Source of the DNA: Paracoccus kondratievae
GTDB taxonomy: Bacteria; Pseudomonadota; Alphaproteobacteria; Rhodobacterales; Rhodobacteraceae
Length of the DNA: 64,000 nucleotides
Assembly: GCF_009301415.1 (NCBI RefSeq)
Contig: NZ_CP045074.1
Coordinates: 186,001-250,000, forward strand
Reading direction: 5' to 3'
The notes beneath the pieces were generated by a model. The model did not search any database. It was not told the origin of the DNA and saw only the letters and a program-made list of their open reading frames with translations. The stretch's first letter is position 1. Each line of letters opens with the position of its first letter. The translations under genes were made by a program, and so were the position numbers. This document shows, in pieces, positions 7,868 to 14,807 of the stretch.

Positions 7868-9319
7868 ATGGGTTTCGTCAGCATGAAGATCGGTGGAAAG
7901 GCACGCCCTGCCAGCGACGGGCGCAGCTTTCACCGCCGCAACCCGGTCACCGGCGCGATTGCCAGCGAAGCCGCCGCCGCAAGCCCGGCCGATGCAATCG
8001 CGGCGGCTGACGCGGCCGCCGCAGCCTTTCCCACCTGGGCCGCACTTGGCCCCAACGCCCGGCGCGCAGCGTTGCTTGGTGCGGCCGATGCGCTTGCCGC
8101 CCGCGCCGATGCTTTCGTCGCCGCCATGGCTGATGAGATCGGTGCGACCGAACCCTGGGCACGTTTCAACACCATGCTGGCTGCCTCGATCCTGCGCGAA
8201 GCGGCAGCGCTGACCACGCAGGTCGCGGGCGAGGTCATCCCGTCAGACAAGCCGGGCTGTCTTGCCATGGCCAGCCGTGAGCCGGTCGGGGTGGTGCTTG
8301 GCATCGCACCCTGGAATGCGCCGGTGATCCTGGGTGTCCGGGCTCTGGCGACCCCTCTGGCCTGCGGAAATGCCGTGGTCTTCAAAGCGTCCGAGACCTG
8401 CCCGCGCACCCATTCGCTGATCGTCGAGGCCCTTGAGGAAGGCGGGGTGCCCCGCGGCCTTGTCAGCCTTGTCACTAACGCCCCCGAGGACGCAGCCGAT
8501 ATCGTCGGAACGCTGATCGATCATCCTGCGGTGCGGCGGATCAACTTTACCGGATCGACCAAGGTCGGCCGCATCATTGCCGAACGCGCCGCACGGCAGC
8601 TTAAACCCTGCCTGCTTGAATTGGGCGGCAAGGCCCCGTTTATGGTGCTGCACGACGCCGATCTGGAAGAGGCGGTGAATGCCGCGATCTTTGGTGCCTT
8701 TTTCAATCAGGGCCAGATCTGCATGTCGACCGAACGTATCATCCTTGCCCCCGGGGTTGCCGAGGATTTCGTTGCACGGTTTATCGCCCGTGCTGCTGCA
8801 CTGAAGGCCGGAGATCCTCGCGAGGGCAAGGCCCCTCTGGGCGCAGTGGTCGATGTCCAGACCGTCACCAAAGTCACGGCTCTGATCGAGGACGCCCGCC
8901 AGAAAGGCGCAACCCTGCATTCTGCCGGAACGGCCGAGGGTGTGCTGATGCCGGCGCAGGTGGTCGATCACGTCACAACCGATATGCGCATCGCCAACGA
9001 AGAGAGCTTTGGTCCAGTGGTCGCCATTTTCCGCGCCCGTGACGAAGAGGACATGATCCGCCTTGCCAACCACGGGGAATACGGGCTGTCAGCAGCAATA
9101 TTTACCCGCGACGTGGCGCGCGGGCTGACGGTGGCACGCCAGATCAGGTCAGGCATTTGCCACATCAACGGCCCGACCGTGCATGACGAGGCACAGATGC
9201 CCTTCGGCGGGACCGCCAGTTCCGGTTATGGCCGCTTTGGAGGCAAGGCGGGTATTGCCGAATTCACCGAGCTGCGCTGGATCACCGTGGAAACCCAGCC
9301 CGGCCAATATCCACTGTAG
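7868..9319 (+). CDS. NAD(P)-dependent aldehyde dehydrogenase
   Basis: A 483-residue aldehyde dehydrogenase, normal family length. The catalytic cysteine is Cys285 in Asn-Gln-Gly-Gln-Ile-Cys-Met-Ser, the general-base glutamate is Glu251 in Leu-Glu-Leu-Gly-Gly-Lys-Ala-Pro, and the cofactor motif Phe-Thr-Gly-Ser-Thr-Lys-Val-Gly precedes it. The profile resembles salicylaldehyde/vanillin-type aromatic aldehyde dehydrogenases, but the substrate is an inference. The ATG at 7868 has an AGGAGGAGAG ribosome-binding site; the frame runs upstream into the end of the MFS gene, which I reject as coding. It stands alone between the efflux pair and the IS region. Confidence 0.9.
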   Translation: MGFVSMKIGGKARPASDGRSFHRRNPVTGAIASEAAAASPADAIAAADAAAAAFPTWAALGPNARRAALLGAADALAARADAFVAAMADEIGATEPWARFNTMLAASILREAAALTTQVAGEVIPSDKPGCLAMASREPVGVVLGIAPWNAPVILGVRALATPLACGNAVVFKASETCPRTHSLIVEALEEGGVPRGLVSLVTNAPEDAADIVGTLIDHPAVRRINFTGSTKVGRIIAERAARQLKPCLLELGGKAPFMVLHDADLEEAVNAAIFGAFFNQGQICMSTERIILAPGVAEDFVARFIARAAALKAGDPREGKAPLGAVVDVQTVTKVTALIEDARQKGATLHSAGTAEGVLMPAQVVDHVTTDMRIANEESFGPVVAIFRARDEEDMIRLANHGEYGLSAAIFTRDVARGLTVARQIRSGICHINGPTVHDEAQMPFGGTASSGYGRFGGKAGIAEFTELRWITVETQPGQYPL

Positions 9320-9375
9320 GATCACAGCCCCAAGCCACCAGATGGCGCGGAATTGCACATCATTAGCGGCAGCAC

Positions 9376-10333
9376 CTAGTTGCTCAGTCCCGGTATCTGA
9401 TGGACCGGGTTCAGGATGAATCTGTCGGGCTCTGATGTCGAGATCTCGCAGATGTATTCGTAAGGCGTGAGACCACCGGGGATCTTTAGCTTTCGTGCGA
9501 AGTTGTAGGCCGCCATGAAGTCTGCGAGGTGCGTTCGCAGTTGGTCGTGGGTTTCGTAGTGGAAGCGTTTGACGGTGGCGTCCTTGATCGTGCGGTTCAT
9601 CCGTTCGACCTGGCCGTTGGTCCAGGGATGGTTGGGCTTGGTCAGCCGGTGCTCAATCCCGTTTGCCTCACAGATCATGTCGAAGCGCATCAGCCGGGAG
9701 TAGAGGGTGTTCCGGTTCCACGGCTGCTCTGCGAACTGGGTTCCGTTGTCCGTGAGAACAGTGTGAACCTGGTAAGGCACGGCTTCAAGCATATGCTGAA
9801 GGAATTCCCAGGCTGTCTTCATGTCGGCTTTATCGACGAGTTGGGTCACGGCGAACTTGCTCGTGCGGTCGATGCCGACGAACAAATATTGCTTACCTTC
9901 AGCTGTCTGCACCTCAGCTATGTCGATGTGGAAGAAGCCGATCGGGTAGCGTTTGAATTCCGACCGCTCCGGCTTGTCACTCTCCATATCAGGCAGGCGC
10001 GAGATGCCATGTCGCTGCAGACAGCTGATGGCGTCAGGTGGGGGATCGAAGGCTGCAGAGCGTAGAGACAATCGTCTAAGGGCAGAAGTGTATGACGTCT
10101 GAACGCAACGGTCATCGCCTCCCCGGCCTCGGACAAAGCTGTCGAACGGAGCTCTGCCGGCCCTGTCTTCATGTCTTCGGCCGTCGCGCGCTTGCGCCAC
10201 TTCGCGACGGTCTTGGTGTTAATCCCCAGTTCGCGGCCCAACTGCGCGAGCGAAGCTTGCGATCGCTGTATTGTTGTATTGTTGTTCGGACAGCGTGCGT
10301 GATCGTGGCGCTGCCATGGCGAATTTGTCCCAT
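9376..10333 (-). pseudogene. IS481-family transposase, broken by two frameshifts
   Basis: The intact gene would start at the ATG at 10333 (Met-Gly-Gln-Ile-Arg-His-Gly). Its helix-turn-helix segment (Leu-Gly-Ile-Asn-Thr-Lys-Thr-Val-Ala-Lys-Trp-Arg-Lys-Arg) is encoded in a second frame, and the integrase core in a third. The core holds the DDE residues in His-Ile-Asp-Ile-Ala-Glu, Leu-Thr-Asp-Asn-Gly-Thr-Gln and Asn-Gly-Gln-Val-Glu-Arg. The first shift is caused by a visible 8-bp tandem duplication at 10269-10284. The second, near 10030-10045, fits loss of about 10 bases by comparison with remembered relatives (deletion size is inferred). The element should therefore be unable to move by itself. 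I could not recognise its terminal repeats with confidence. Confidence 0.85.
10269..10284. repeat. 8-bp tandem duplication disrupting the IS481-type transposase
   Basis: The + strand reads TATTGTTG twice in a row. Removing one copy restores the frame between the Met-Gly-Gln-Ile start at 10333 and the helix-turn-helix segment. It looks like a slippage or footprint-like insertion. Confidence 0.8.
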
Positions 10334-10393
10334 AGGGCATCCTTCCATTCCAAAGAAAAGATCGCACCATCAAACCGTGGGATCAAACACCTA

Positions 10394-11211
10394 CGGTCAG
10401 GACTCATAACCAGCAAATGACGGTAGCTGCCAGGGCGAAGGCGGAGAGAGACAGGATGGGGAGCGATCGTAGCGGGTTGCGATCCGACGCCAGTCCTTCA
10501 ACCTGGCGAACATGTTCTCGACCTTGTGGCGTTGGCGGCAGAGGTCGGCGTTGTGTGGGATCGGAACATTCCGGGCCTTCCGGGGCGGGATGCAGGGTGA
10601 AATGCCTATTCCGATCAGTTCGTTACGGAACCATGCGGCGTCATATTCCCGGTCGGCCAGCAATGAGGCCGCCTGCGAGAGCAGCGCCCGCGCACCGATG
10701 TAGTCCGGGGTCTGGTCTGCCGACAGAAACAGCCTGATCGCGCGACCCTTGGCATCGGCCAGAACATGCAGCTTCGAGTTCAGCCGACCCTGGGAGCGCC
10801 CGATCAGCCGTCCGCGTTCCTCTTTTGGAGCGCCAGGCTCGACGCCGTCCGGTGCGTTTTCAGATGTGTCGCATCGATCATCATCATATCGGTTTCCTGC
10901 GCCTGCCCGCCAGTTCGGTCATGCTGGTAGCGAACACTGCCATTCGGCTCCAGCACTTCCAGCGGTTGTAGAGCGTCTTCGCGGGACCAGAGGCGGCAGG
11001 TGCGTGTTTCCGCATCAACCCGTTGCGCTGAATAAAGATCATACCGCTCAGCACGCGTCAGTCGTCAAGGCGAGACCTGCCTCGTGACTTTGGAAAAAAC
11101 TGTCGCAGACGCTCCATCTGCTCATCGGTCAACCAGTATGATCCCTCCCTGAGGTGGGAACGTCAATCACAGCATAGCACGCTCATCAGCCGCGTTTACG
11201 GGGCCTGACCT
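10394..11211. mobile_element. IS5-family element (IS427-like), 818 bp
   Basis: The element is bounded by imperfect terminal inverted repeats. The left end reads GGTCAGGACTCATAAC from 10395; the right end, read on the opposite strand, is GGTCAGGCCCCGTAAAC, ending at 11210. Both ends abut a TA dinucleotide (10392-10393 and 11212-11213), the expected target duplication. The size fits the IS427 group of the IS5 family. It lies within a few bases of the promoter-side end of the IS481-type gene. The transposase inside is decayed. Family and ends are read from sequence; the group name is from memory of the family. Confidence 0.78.
10397..11150 (-). pseudogene. IS5-family transposase, broken
   Basis: Conceptual fragments on the minus strand match an IS5-type DDE transposase. 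An N-terminal Tyr-Trp-Leu-Thr-Asp-Glu-Gln-Met-Glu-Arg-Leu block lies near 11140. The first catalytic Asp is in Met-Ile-Asp-Ala-Thr-His-Leu-Lys, the second in Leu-Leu-Ala-Asp-Arg-Glu-Tyr-Asp, and the Glu in Arg-His-Lys-Val-Glu-Asn-Met-Phe. The frame is interrupted by an in-frame TGA at 11058-11060, where relatives have an arginine codon, and by at least one frameshift upstream of the Gly-Arg-Leu-Ile-Gly-Arg segment. No usable start codon precedes the Tyr-Trp block. Only the last 88 codons (10397-10663) remain open with a start. Confidence 0.8.
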
Positions 11212-11426
11212 TAGGGCCAAAGGCCGAGGCAGGCTGCACGGTTACAAAACCTGCAAGCCCGCGCCGGGCGGATACGGCAAGCCGGGCCGCGCTGCATCTC
11301 CAAGCCCGGCGCAGCCGCCAGGCAGTTCGTTCTATCCCTCGGCCGCCCTTTTGCAGCACCCATCGTGCGGGTGCCGCACCGGGCCTTTCAGCTCTGCCTG
11401 TTTAGCCCGCGTTTCTGTTGGGCAGA
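11212..11426. other. Non-coding gap after the IS element
   Basis: About 215 bases with no supported gene. A hairpin (GCACCC / GGGTGC, 7-base loop) lies around 11357-11375. It has no T tract and I assign no function. Confidence 0.4.
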
Positions 11427-12065
11427 TCAGTGCCGGATCACGCTCATCGGTGAAAAAAGGCTGACGACATGTTCCAGCGAAACAATGTCATCCTCGCTCC
11501 AGCCGACGCGAGACAGGCACTGGCGACTTGCCCCGGTGCCAGAAAGACCGTGGAGAATCTGCCAGACATGTTCCAGCGCTGCCGCGACACGGTCATTCAG
11601 CCTTTCGCGCAGACGATCCCCGACCCGGTAACGGTCAAGCGGCATAGTACTGGCAAGGCGATGCGCCTCGGCCAGAACCGCCTGGCTCAGATCACCGACG
11701 CGCTCGCCCGTGTCATTATGGCTGTCGGCCAACAGACCAACATATTTTGCCTGATGGACGTTTCCGGTCAGGATTGAGGCAAAGGCAGCAACGGCCCGGC
11801 GCTCCCAAAGGCTGAAAACCCCGGGGTCGGCGGGCGAAAGCAGGGCCGCGGCCGACGGCCGGTGGCGCGGTCGCACATCACCCCGGTCCCGGGTCAGCAG
11901 CAGACGGCTGCCAAGCTTTCTCAGCTGCGCCAGAACGCCGTGATGGCCCGCAAGCTCATCCACAACGGGCGAATGGTGCTCGAAACCCATGCGGGGGCCG
12001 AGGTCGAATTCGAGGACATCGGAAATTCGACGCGACGGGGCACGCTCGGTGATCTTCATATACAC
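11427..12065 (-). CDS. Carboxymuconolactone-decarboxylase-like (CMD) protein, tentative
   Basis: A 212-residue protein starting at a GTG with a perfect AGGAGG 8 bases upstream, so it is very probably translated. The central block Phe-Ser-Leu-Trp-Glu-Arg-Arg-Ala-Val-Ala-Ala-Phe (about residues 84-95) and the end Val-Gly-Trp-Ser-Glu-Asp-Asp-Ile-Val-Ser-Leu resemble the CMD-domain family that accompanies alkylhydroperoxidase-like proteins. This is a recognition from memory and is weak. The Cys-x-x-Cys pair of AhpD-type enzymes is absent. It could also be a degraded gene, because the expected tail after the Ile-Val motif looks short. It stands alone between the IS5 element and the glucan gene. 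Confidence 0.5.
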   Translation of the reverse strand: MYMKITERAPSRRISDVLEFDLGPRMGFEHHSPVVDELAGHHGVLAQLRKLGSRLLLTRDRGDVRPRHRPSAAALLSPADPGVFSLWERRAVAAFASILTGNVHQAKYVGLLADSHNDTGERVGDLSQAVLAEAHRLASTMPLDRYRVGDRLRERLNDRVAAALEHVWQILHGLSGTGASRQCLSRVGWSEDDIVSLEHVVSLFSPMSVIRH

Positions 12066-12267
12066 GGCCGCAACCTCCTGCTGCTTTCGTCTGCATGCAG
12101 GCTAACCCGAAAAGGATTAAAAAACGATGAAATTGGTCGTTTTAAATTTCCTTCCGCACGACTTAATTATTCCCGCATCGCAAACTCTACGGGAAATTTC
12201 TTCTGCAACGCGAAAGGAAAGGCCGGCTCACAGGATTGACCGCGAATCCGGGGGCCGACTCTGTGCG

Positions 12268-13866
12268 TTACGGCTTGCGGGCCAGCATGGCGCGCAGTTG
12301 CGTGGGGAATAGCTGCAACAGCAAAGTCTCGGTCACCGCCTCATCCCCCTTGGCTACAAAGGCGCGCAGGTCGATGGGGCTGTCGTCGCGCCCGACCAGC
12401 TCTTCCGGGCCGCCAAAGCCCAGATCGAACATGGCTCGCCAAGCCGACTGGCCAACGATGGGATAGACCGCGTCGTTCGAAACCACCCCGCGCGAACTGG
12501 TGATGTTGAAATAGGGCTTGTCGCCCGCCCCAAGGTCATGAGGGGTAAAATCGCAGACAATTTTAACCGTATCCTGCGGGCGCGGTTGTCCCGGCACGCC
12601 CCCCGCGCCCAGTCGGACGGCGGTGAACTGGCCGGTGCTGCCGGTCAGCGGGCTGTCCTTGAGCCAGGACAGGGTATAACTAAGCTCATGACTGTCGCCC
12701 GGTTTGACCGCCCCGGCGGGCTGCCAGAAGGCGACGATATTGTCGTGAATCTCATCATCGGTGCTGATCTCGACCAAGGTGACGGTGCCCTGACCCCAAT
12801 CCTGCCCCGGGACGACCCAGGCGCCGGCGCGACGGTCGTAGAATACGCCATCATCCTGATATTGCTCAAAATCCCTTTCGCGCTGCATCAGGCCAAACCC
12901 TTTGACCGAGGGCGCGCTGAACGTGTTCACCATCGTATGGGGCGGGTTGTTCAACGGCCGCCAGATGCGCTCTCCGCTGCCCGTCAGAATTTCCAGCCCG
13001 TCTGAATCATGTACCTCTGGCCGCCAGTCGGGCGAGACATGGGGGGTATTCTTGGCAAACCAGAACATCGAGGTCAGCGGCGCAAGGCCCAGACGTTCAA
13101 CCGTGTCGCGCATAAAGATGCGGGCGGTCACGTCCTGCACCACCCCGTCGCCCCGGCGCGAAACGATGCGATAGGCCCCGGTGGCACGCGGACTGTCAAG
13201 CAGCGCATAGGCGGTCAGGCCGTTTTCGTTCTCGGGCTCAAGCCAGAACTGGGTAAACATGGGAAATTCCTCGGGGCCGCCGGCAATAGCGGTGTCGATC
13301 GCCAGCCCCCGCGCCGAAAGGCCGAATTGCCCGCTATAGCCCGAGGTTCGCCAATAGGACGCGCCAAGGAACGCCATCCAGTCGATCCCGGTCTTGGCGT
13401 CCATGGCGCTGAACCCGGCAAACCCTTCGGTACGGACCAGTCGCCTGGCGGGGTTGTCCTCGGGGATGTCAAAGAAATCGACCGAGAAGGGGATTTCGCG
13501 GGCCATACCGTCCTCGACCGTATGAAGGCGGACGGGCTGTTTGAAATAGCGGCCGGGAAAGAAAAAACGCACCTGCGAAGGGCTGGGCTTGTCGCCCCAC
13601 AACGCCCGCTCTTTGCGAAAGCGGATCTCGTTGTGGCGGTCGTAATCGACCTCTTCAAGGATATCCGCCTCTTCGACCACCGGAGGCTGATAGTCGTGTT
13701 CGGCAAGCTCGCGCGCCTGCCCGGTCAGCCACTCAAACGAAAAAGGGACGGGCTCACCGCCGTCGGCCCCATCGGCCGCACGGGCGAGCTGTGGCAATAG
13801 AAAGAAGGCGCCGCCTCCTAGAGCGGCCTGCAAAAGAGTGCGGCGGGCGATTTGGGACGAATGCAT
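12268..13866 (-). CDS. Periplasmic glucan biosynthesis protein, MdoG/OpgD family
   Basis: A 532-residue exported protein of the MdoG family, which modifies or builds the backbone of osmoregulated periplasmic glucans. It begins with a Tat signal peptide (Arg-Arg-Thr-Leu-Leu-Gln-Ala-Ala-Leu, about residues 8-16, then a hydrophobic stretch ending in Ala-Arg-Ala). This favours the OpgD type, since OpgG uses the Sec route. Family blocks visible are Phe-Phe-Pro-Gly-Arg-Tyr-Phe (about residue 105), Gly-Ala-Ser-Tyr-Trp-Arg (about 170), Gly-Leu-Ser-Ala-Arg-Gly-Leu-Ala-Ile-Asp-Thr (about 185) and Thr-Ser-Met-Phe-Trp-Phe (about 265). No glucosyltransferase partner (opgH) lies next to it. A GGAG precedes the ATG. 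Confidence 0.88.
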   Translation of the reverse strand: MHSSQIARRTLLQAALGGGAFFLLPQLARAADGADGGEPVPFSFEWLTGQARELAEHDYQPPVVEEADILEEVDYDRHNEIRFRKERALWGDKPSPSQVRFFFPGRYFKQPVRLHTVEDGMAREIPFSVDFFDIPEDNPARRLVRTEGFAGFSAMDAKTGIDWMAFLGASYWRTSGYSGQFGLSARGLAIDTAIAGGPEEFPMFTQFWLEPENENGLTAYALLDSPRATGAYRIVSRRGDGVVQDVTARIFMRDTVERLGLAPLTSMFWFAKNTPHVSPDWRPEVHDSDGLEILTGSGERIWRPLNNPPHTMVNTFSAPSVKGFGLMQRERDFEQYQDDGVFYDRRAGAWVVPGQDWGQGTVTLVEISTDDEIHDNIVAFWQPAGAVKPGDSHELSYTLSWLKDSPLTGSTGQFTAVRLGAGGVPGQPRPQDTVKIVCDFTPHDLGAGDKPYFNITSSRGVVSNDAVYPIVGQSAWRAMFDLGFGGPEELVGRDDSPIDLRAFVAKGDEAVTETLLLQLFPTQLRAMLARKP

Positions 13867-14270
13867 GATGCTCCGGGGGGTGGGCGAGTCGGTCGGGCAG
13901 TATCCAGCAGCAATATAAACGTTTTTTCAACTGGTTGAACGTATATCGGCCGGGGGCTGCCATTCTTGTTAGCGTTATCGGCATTTTGCTGCCGGCAGGC
14001 GGCGCAACAAGGGGCATCCCGGCCATCCACATGGACGGGACGGTCTCGACTCTGCGGATTTTCATGGATAGGCTGGAATGATGTTGTTCTGCGCGCCGTC
14101 ATCTCAGGCCCGGTATTACGCCGGTGTGCTGCTATTCCGCTCTCTGCCCCCGGCAGAGCGGCGTTTGCGCTGATCTCTCGCCCCGGGGGCTTTCCGATCC
14201 CACCCATCCTGATCTTCGGCCGGCCATGACCGGGCGATCCCTGTGCATGACAATCAATTGAGGACGAAAC
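13867..14270. other. 404-base intergenic region between the glucan gene and rnk
   Basis: I see no convincing gene here. It holds an imperfectly nested palindrome with arms TTCAAC and GTTGAA at 13926-13939, about 60 bases upstream of the glucan gene. It also holds a strong GC hairpin at 14137-14161 (CCGC...GCGG around CTGCC/GGCAG) that is not followed by T residues. An 87-codon frame at 13966-14229 has no family resemblance and is left uncalled. Confidence 0.45.
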
Positions 14271-14684
14271 ATGACCAGAACCTCTCACCCGCCGGTTATC
14301 ATCGCCAGCGAAACGCTGGAGCGGCTCGAGCGGCTGGCCGAGGCCGCAATGGCGCGCAACCCGGACCTCGCCGACCGGCTGCTGACCGAGCTGTCGCGTG
14401 CCAAGGTCCTGCCGCTTGAGCGCCTGCCCGAGGATGTGGCGGCAATCGGCAGCAGTGTTACCTTTCGCGATGAAACCATGGGCCGCGATCAGACCGTTGT
14501 CCTGACCTGGCCCGAGGATGCCGATATCGCCCAGGGGCGTGCCTCAGTCCTGACCCCGATTGGCGTCGCGCTGATCGGGCTGAAGGCGGGCGCGCAGTTC
14601 TCGTGGGATACCCGCGCGGGCGAGACGCGCGAAATGACGATCCTGTCGGTCAGCCGCGCCGATCCGGTGACCCCGGCGGCGTGA
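14271..14684 (+). CDS. rnk: Rnk-type nucleoside diphosphate kinase regulator / GreA-GreB-fold protein
   Basis: A 137-residue protein with an N-terminal segment (Pro-Val-Ile-Ile-Ala-Ser-Glu-Thr-Leu-Glu-Arg-Leu) and a C-terminal GreA/GreB FKBP-like domain. That domain carries Val-Thr-Phe-Arg-Asp-Glu near residue 63 and the signature Ser-Val-Leu-Thr-Pro-Ile-Gly-Val-Ala-Leu-Ile-Gly-Leu near 97-109. Rnk proteins bind RNA polymerase like Gre factors but have a short N-terminal coiled coil and do not stimulate transcript cleavage. A GAGGA site lies 6 bases before the ATG. It lies upstream of phoX but is separated from it by 123 bases carrying a PHO-box-like site. Confidence 0.85.
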   Translation: MTRTSHPPVIIASETLERLERLAEAAMARNPDLADRLLTELSRAKVLPLERLPEDVAAIGSSVTFRDETMGRDQTVVLTWPEDADIAQGRASVLTPIGVALIGLKAGAQFSWDTRAGETREMTILSVSRADPVTPAA

Positions 14685-14719
14685 CGCCCCGTGGCTGACG
14701 GTTCTGCTGAAACGTGGCA

Positions 14720-14737
14720 CTGTCACCTTTCGGTCAT
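14720..14737 (+). promoter_or_regulatory. Putative PHO box (PhoB site) upstream of phoX
   Basis: Two direct repeats, CTGTCAC (14720-14726) and CGGTCAT (14731-14737), are separated by 4 bases, which gives the 11-base period of PhoB sites (consensus half CTGTCAT). The site lies 71 bases before the phoX ATG, which fits phosphate-starvation control of a phosphatase. Confidence 0.65.
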
Positions 14738-14807
14738 GCTGGCGGGCTAAAGGGGGCGCCGAAAGCGGCCCCGCCCTTTGGGCCGCCCAAGCAGCCAGGA
14801 GCGTCTG

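Noticed and set aside
11357-11375. GCACCC/GGGTGC hairpin as a terminator
   Set aside because: No T tract on either side and no gene ending next to it on the strand required.
13926-13939. TTCAAC-TG-GTTGAA palindrome as an operator of the glucan gene
   Set aside because: No adjacent regulator gene and the arms are short; kept only as a note in the intergenic entry.
13966-14229. 87-codon frame upstream of rnk
   Set aside because: No ribosome-binding site, no family resemblance, and it spans a GC hairpin.
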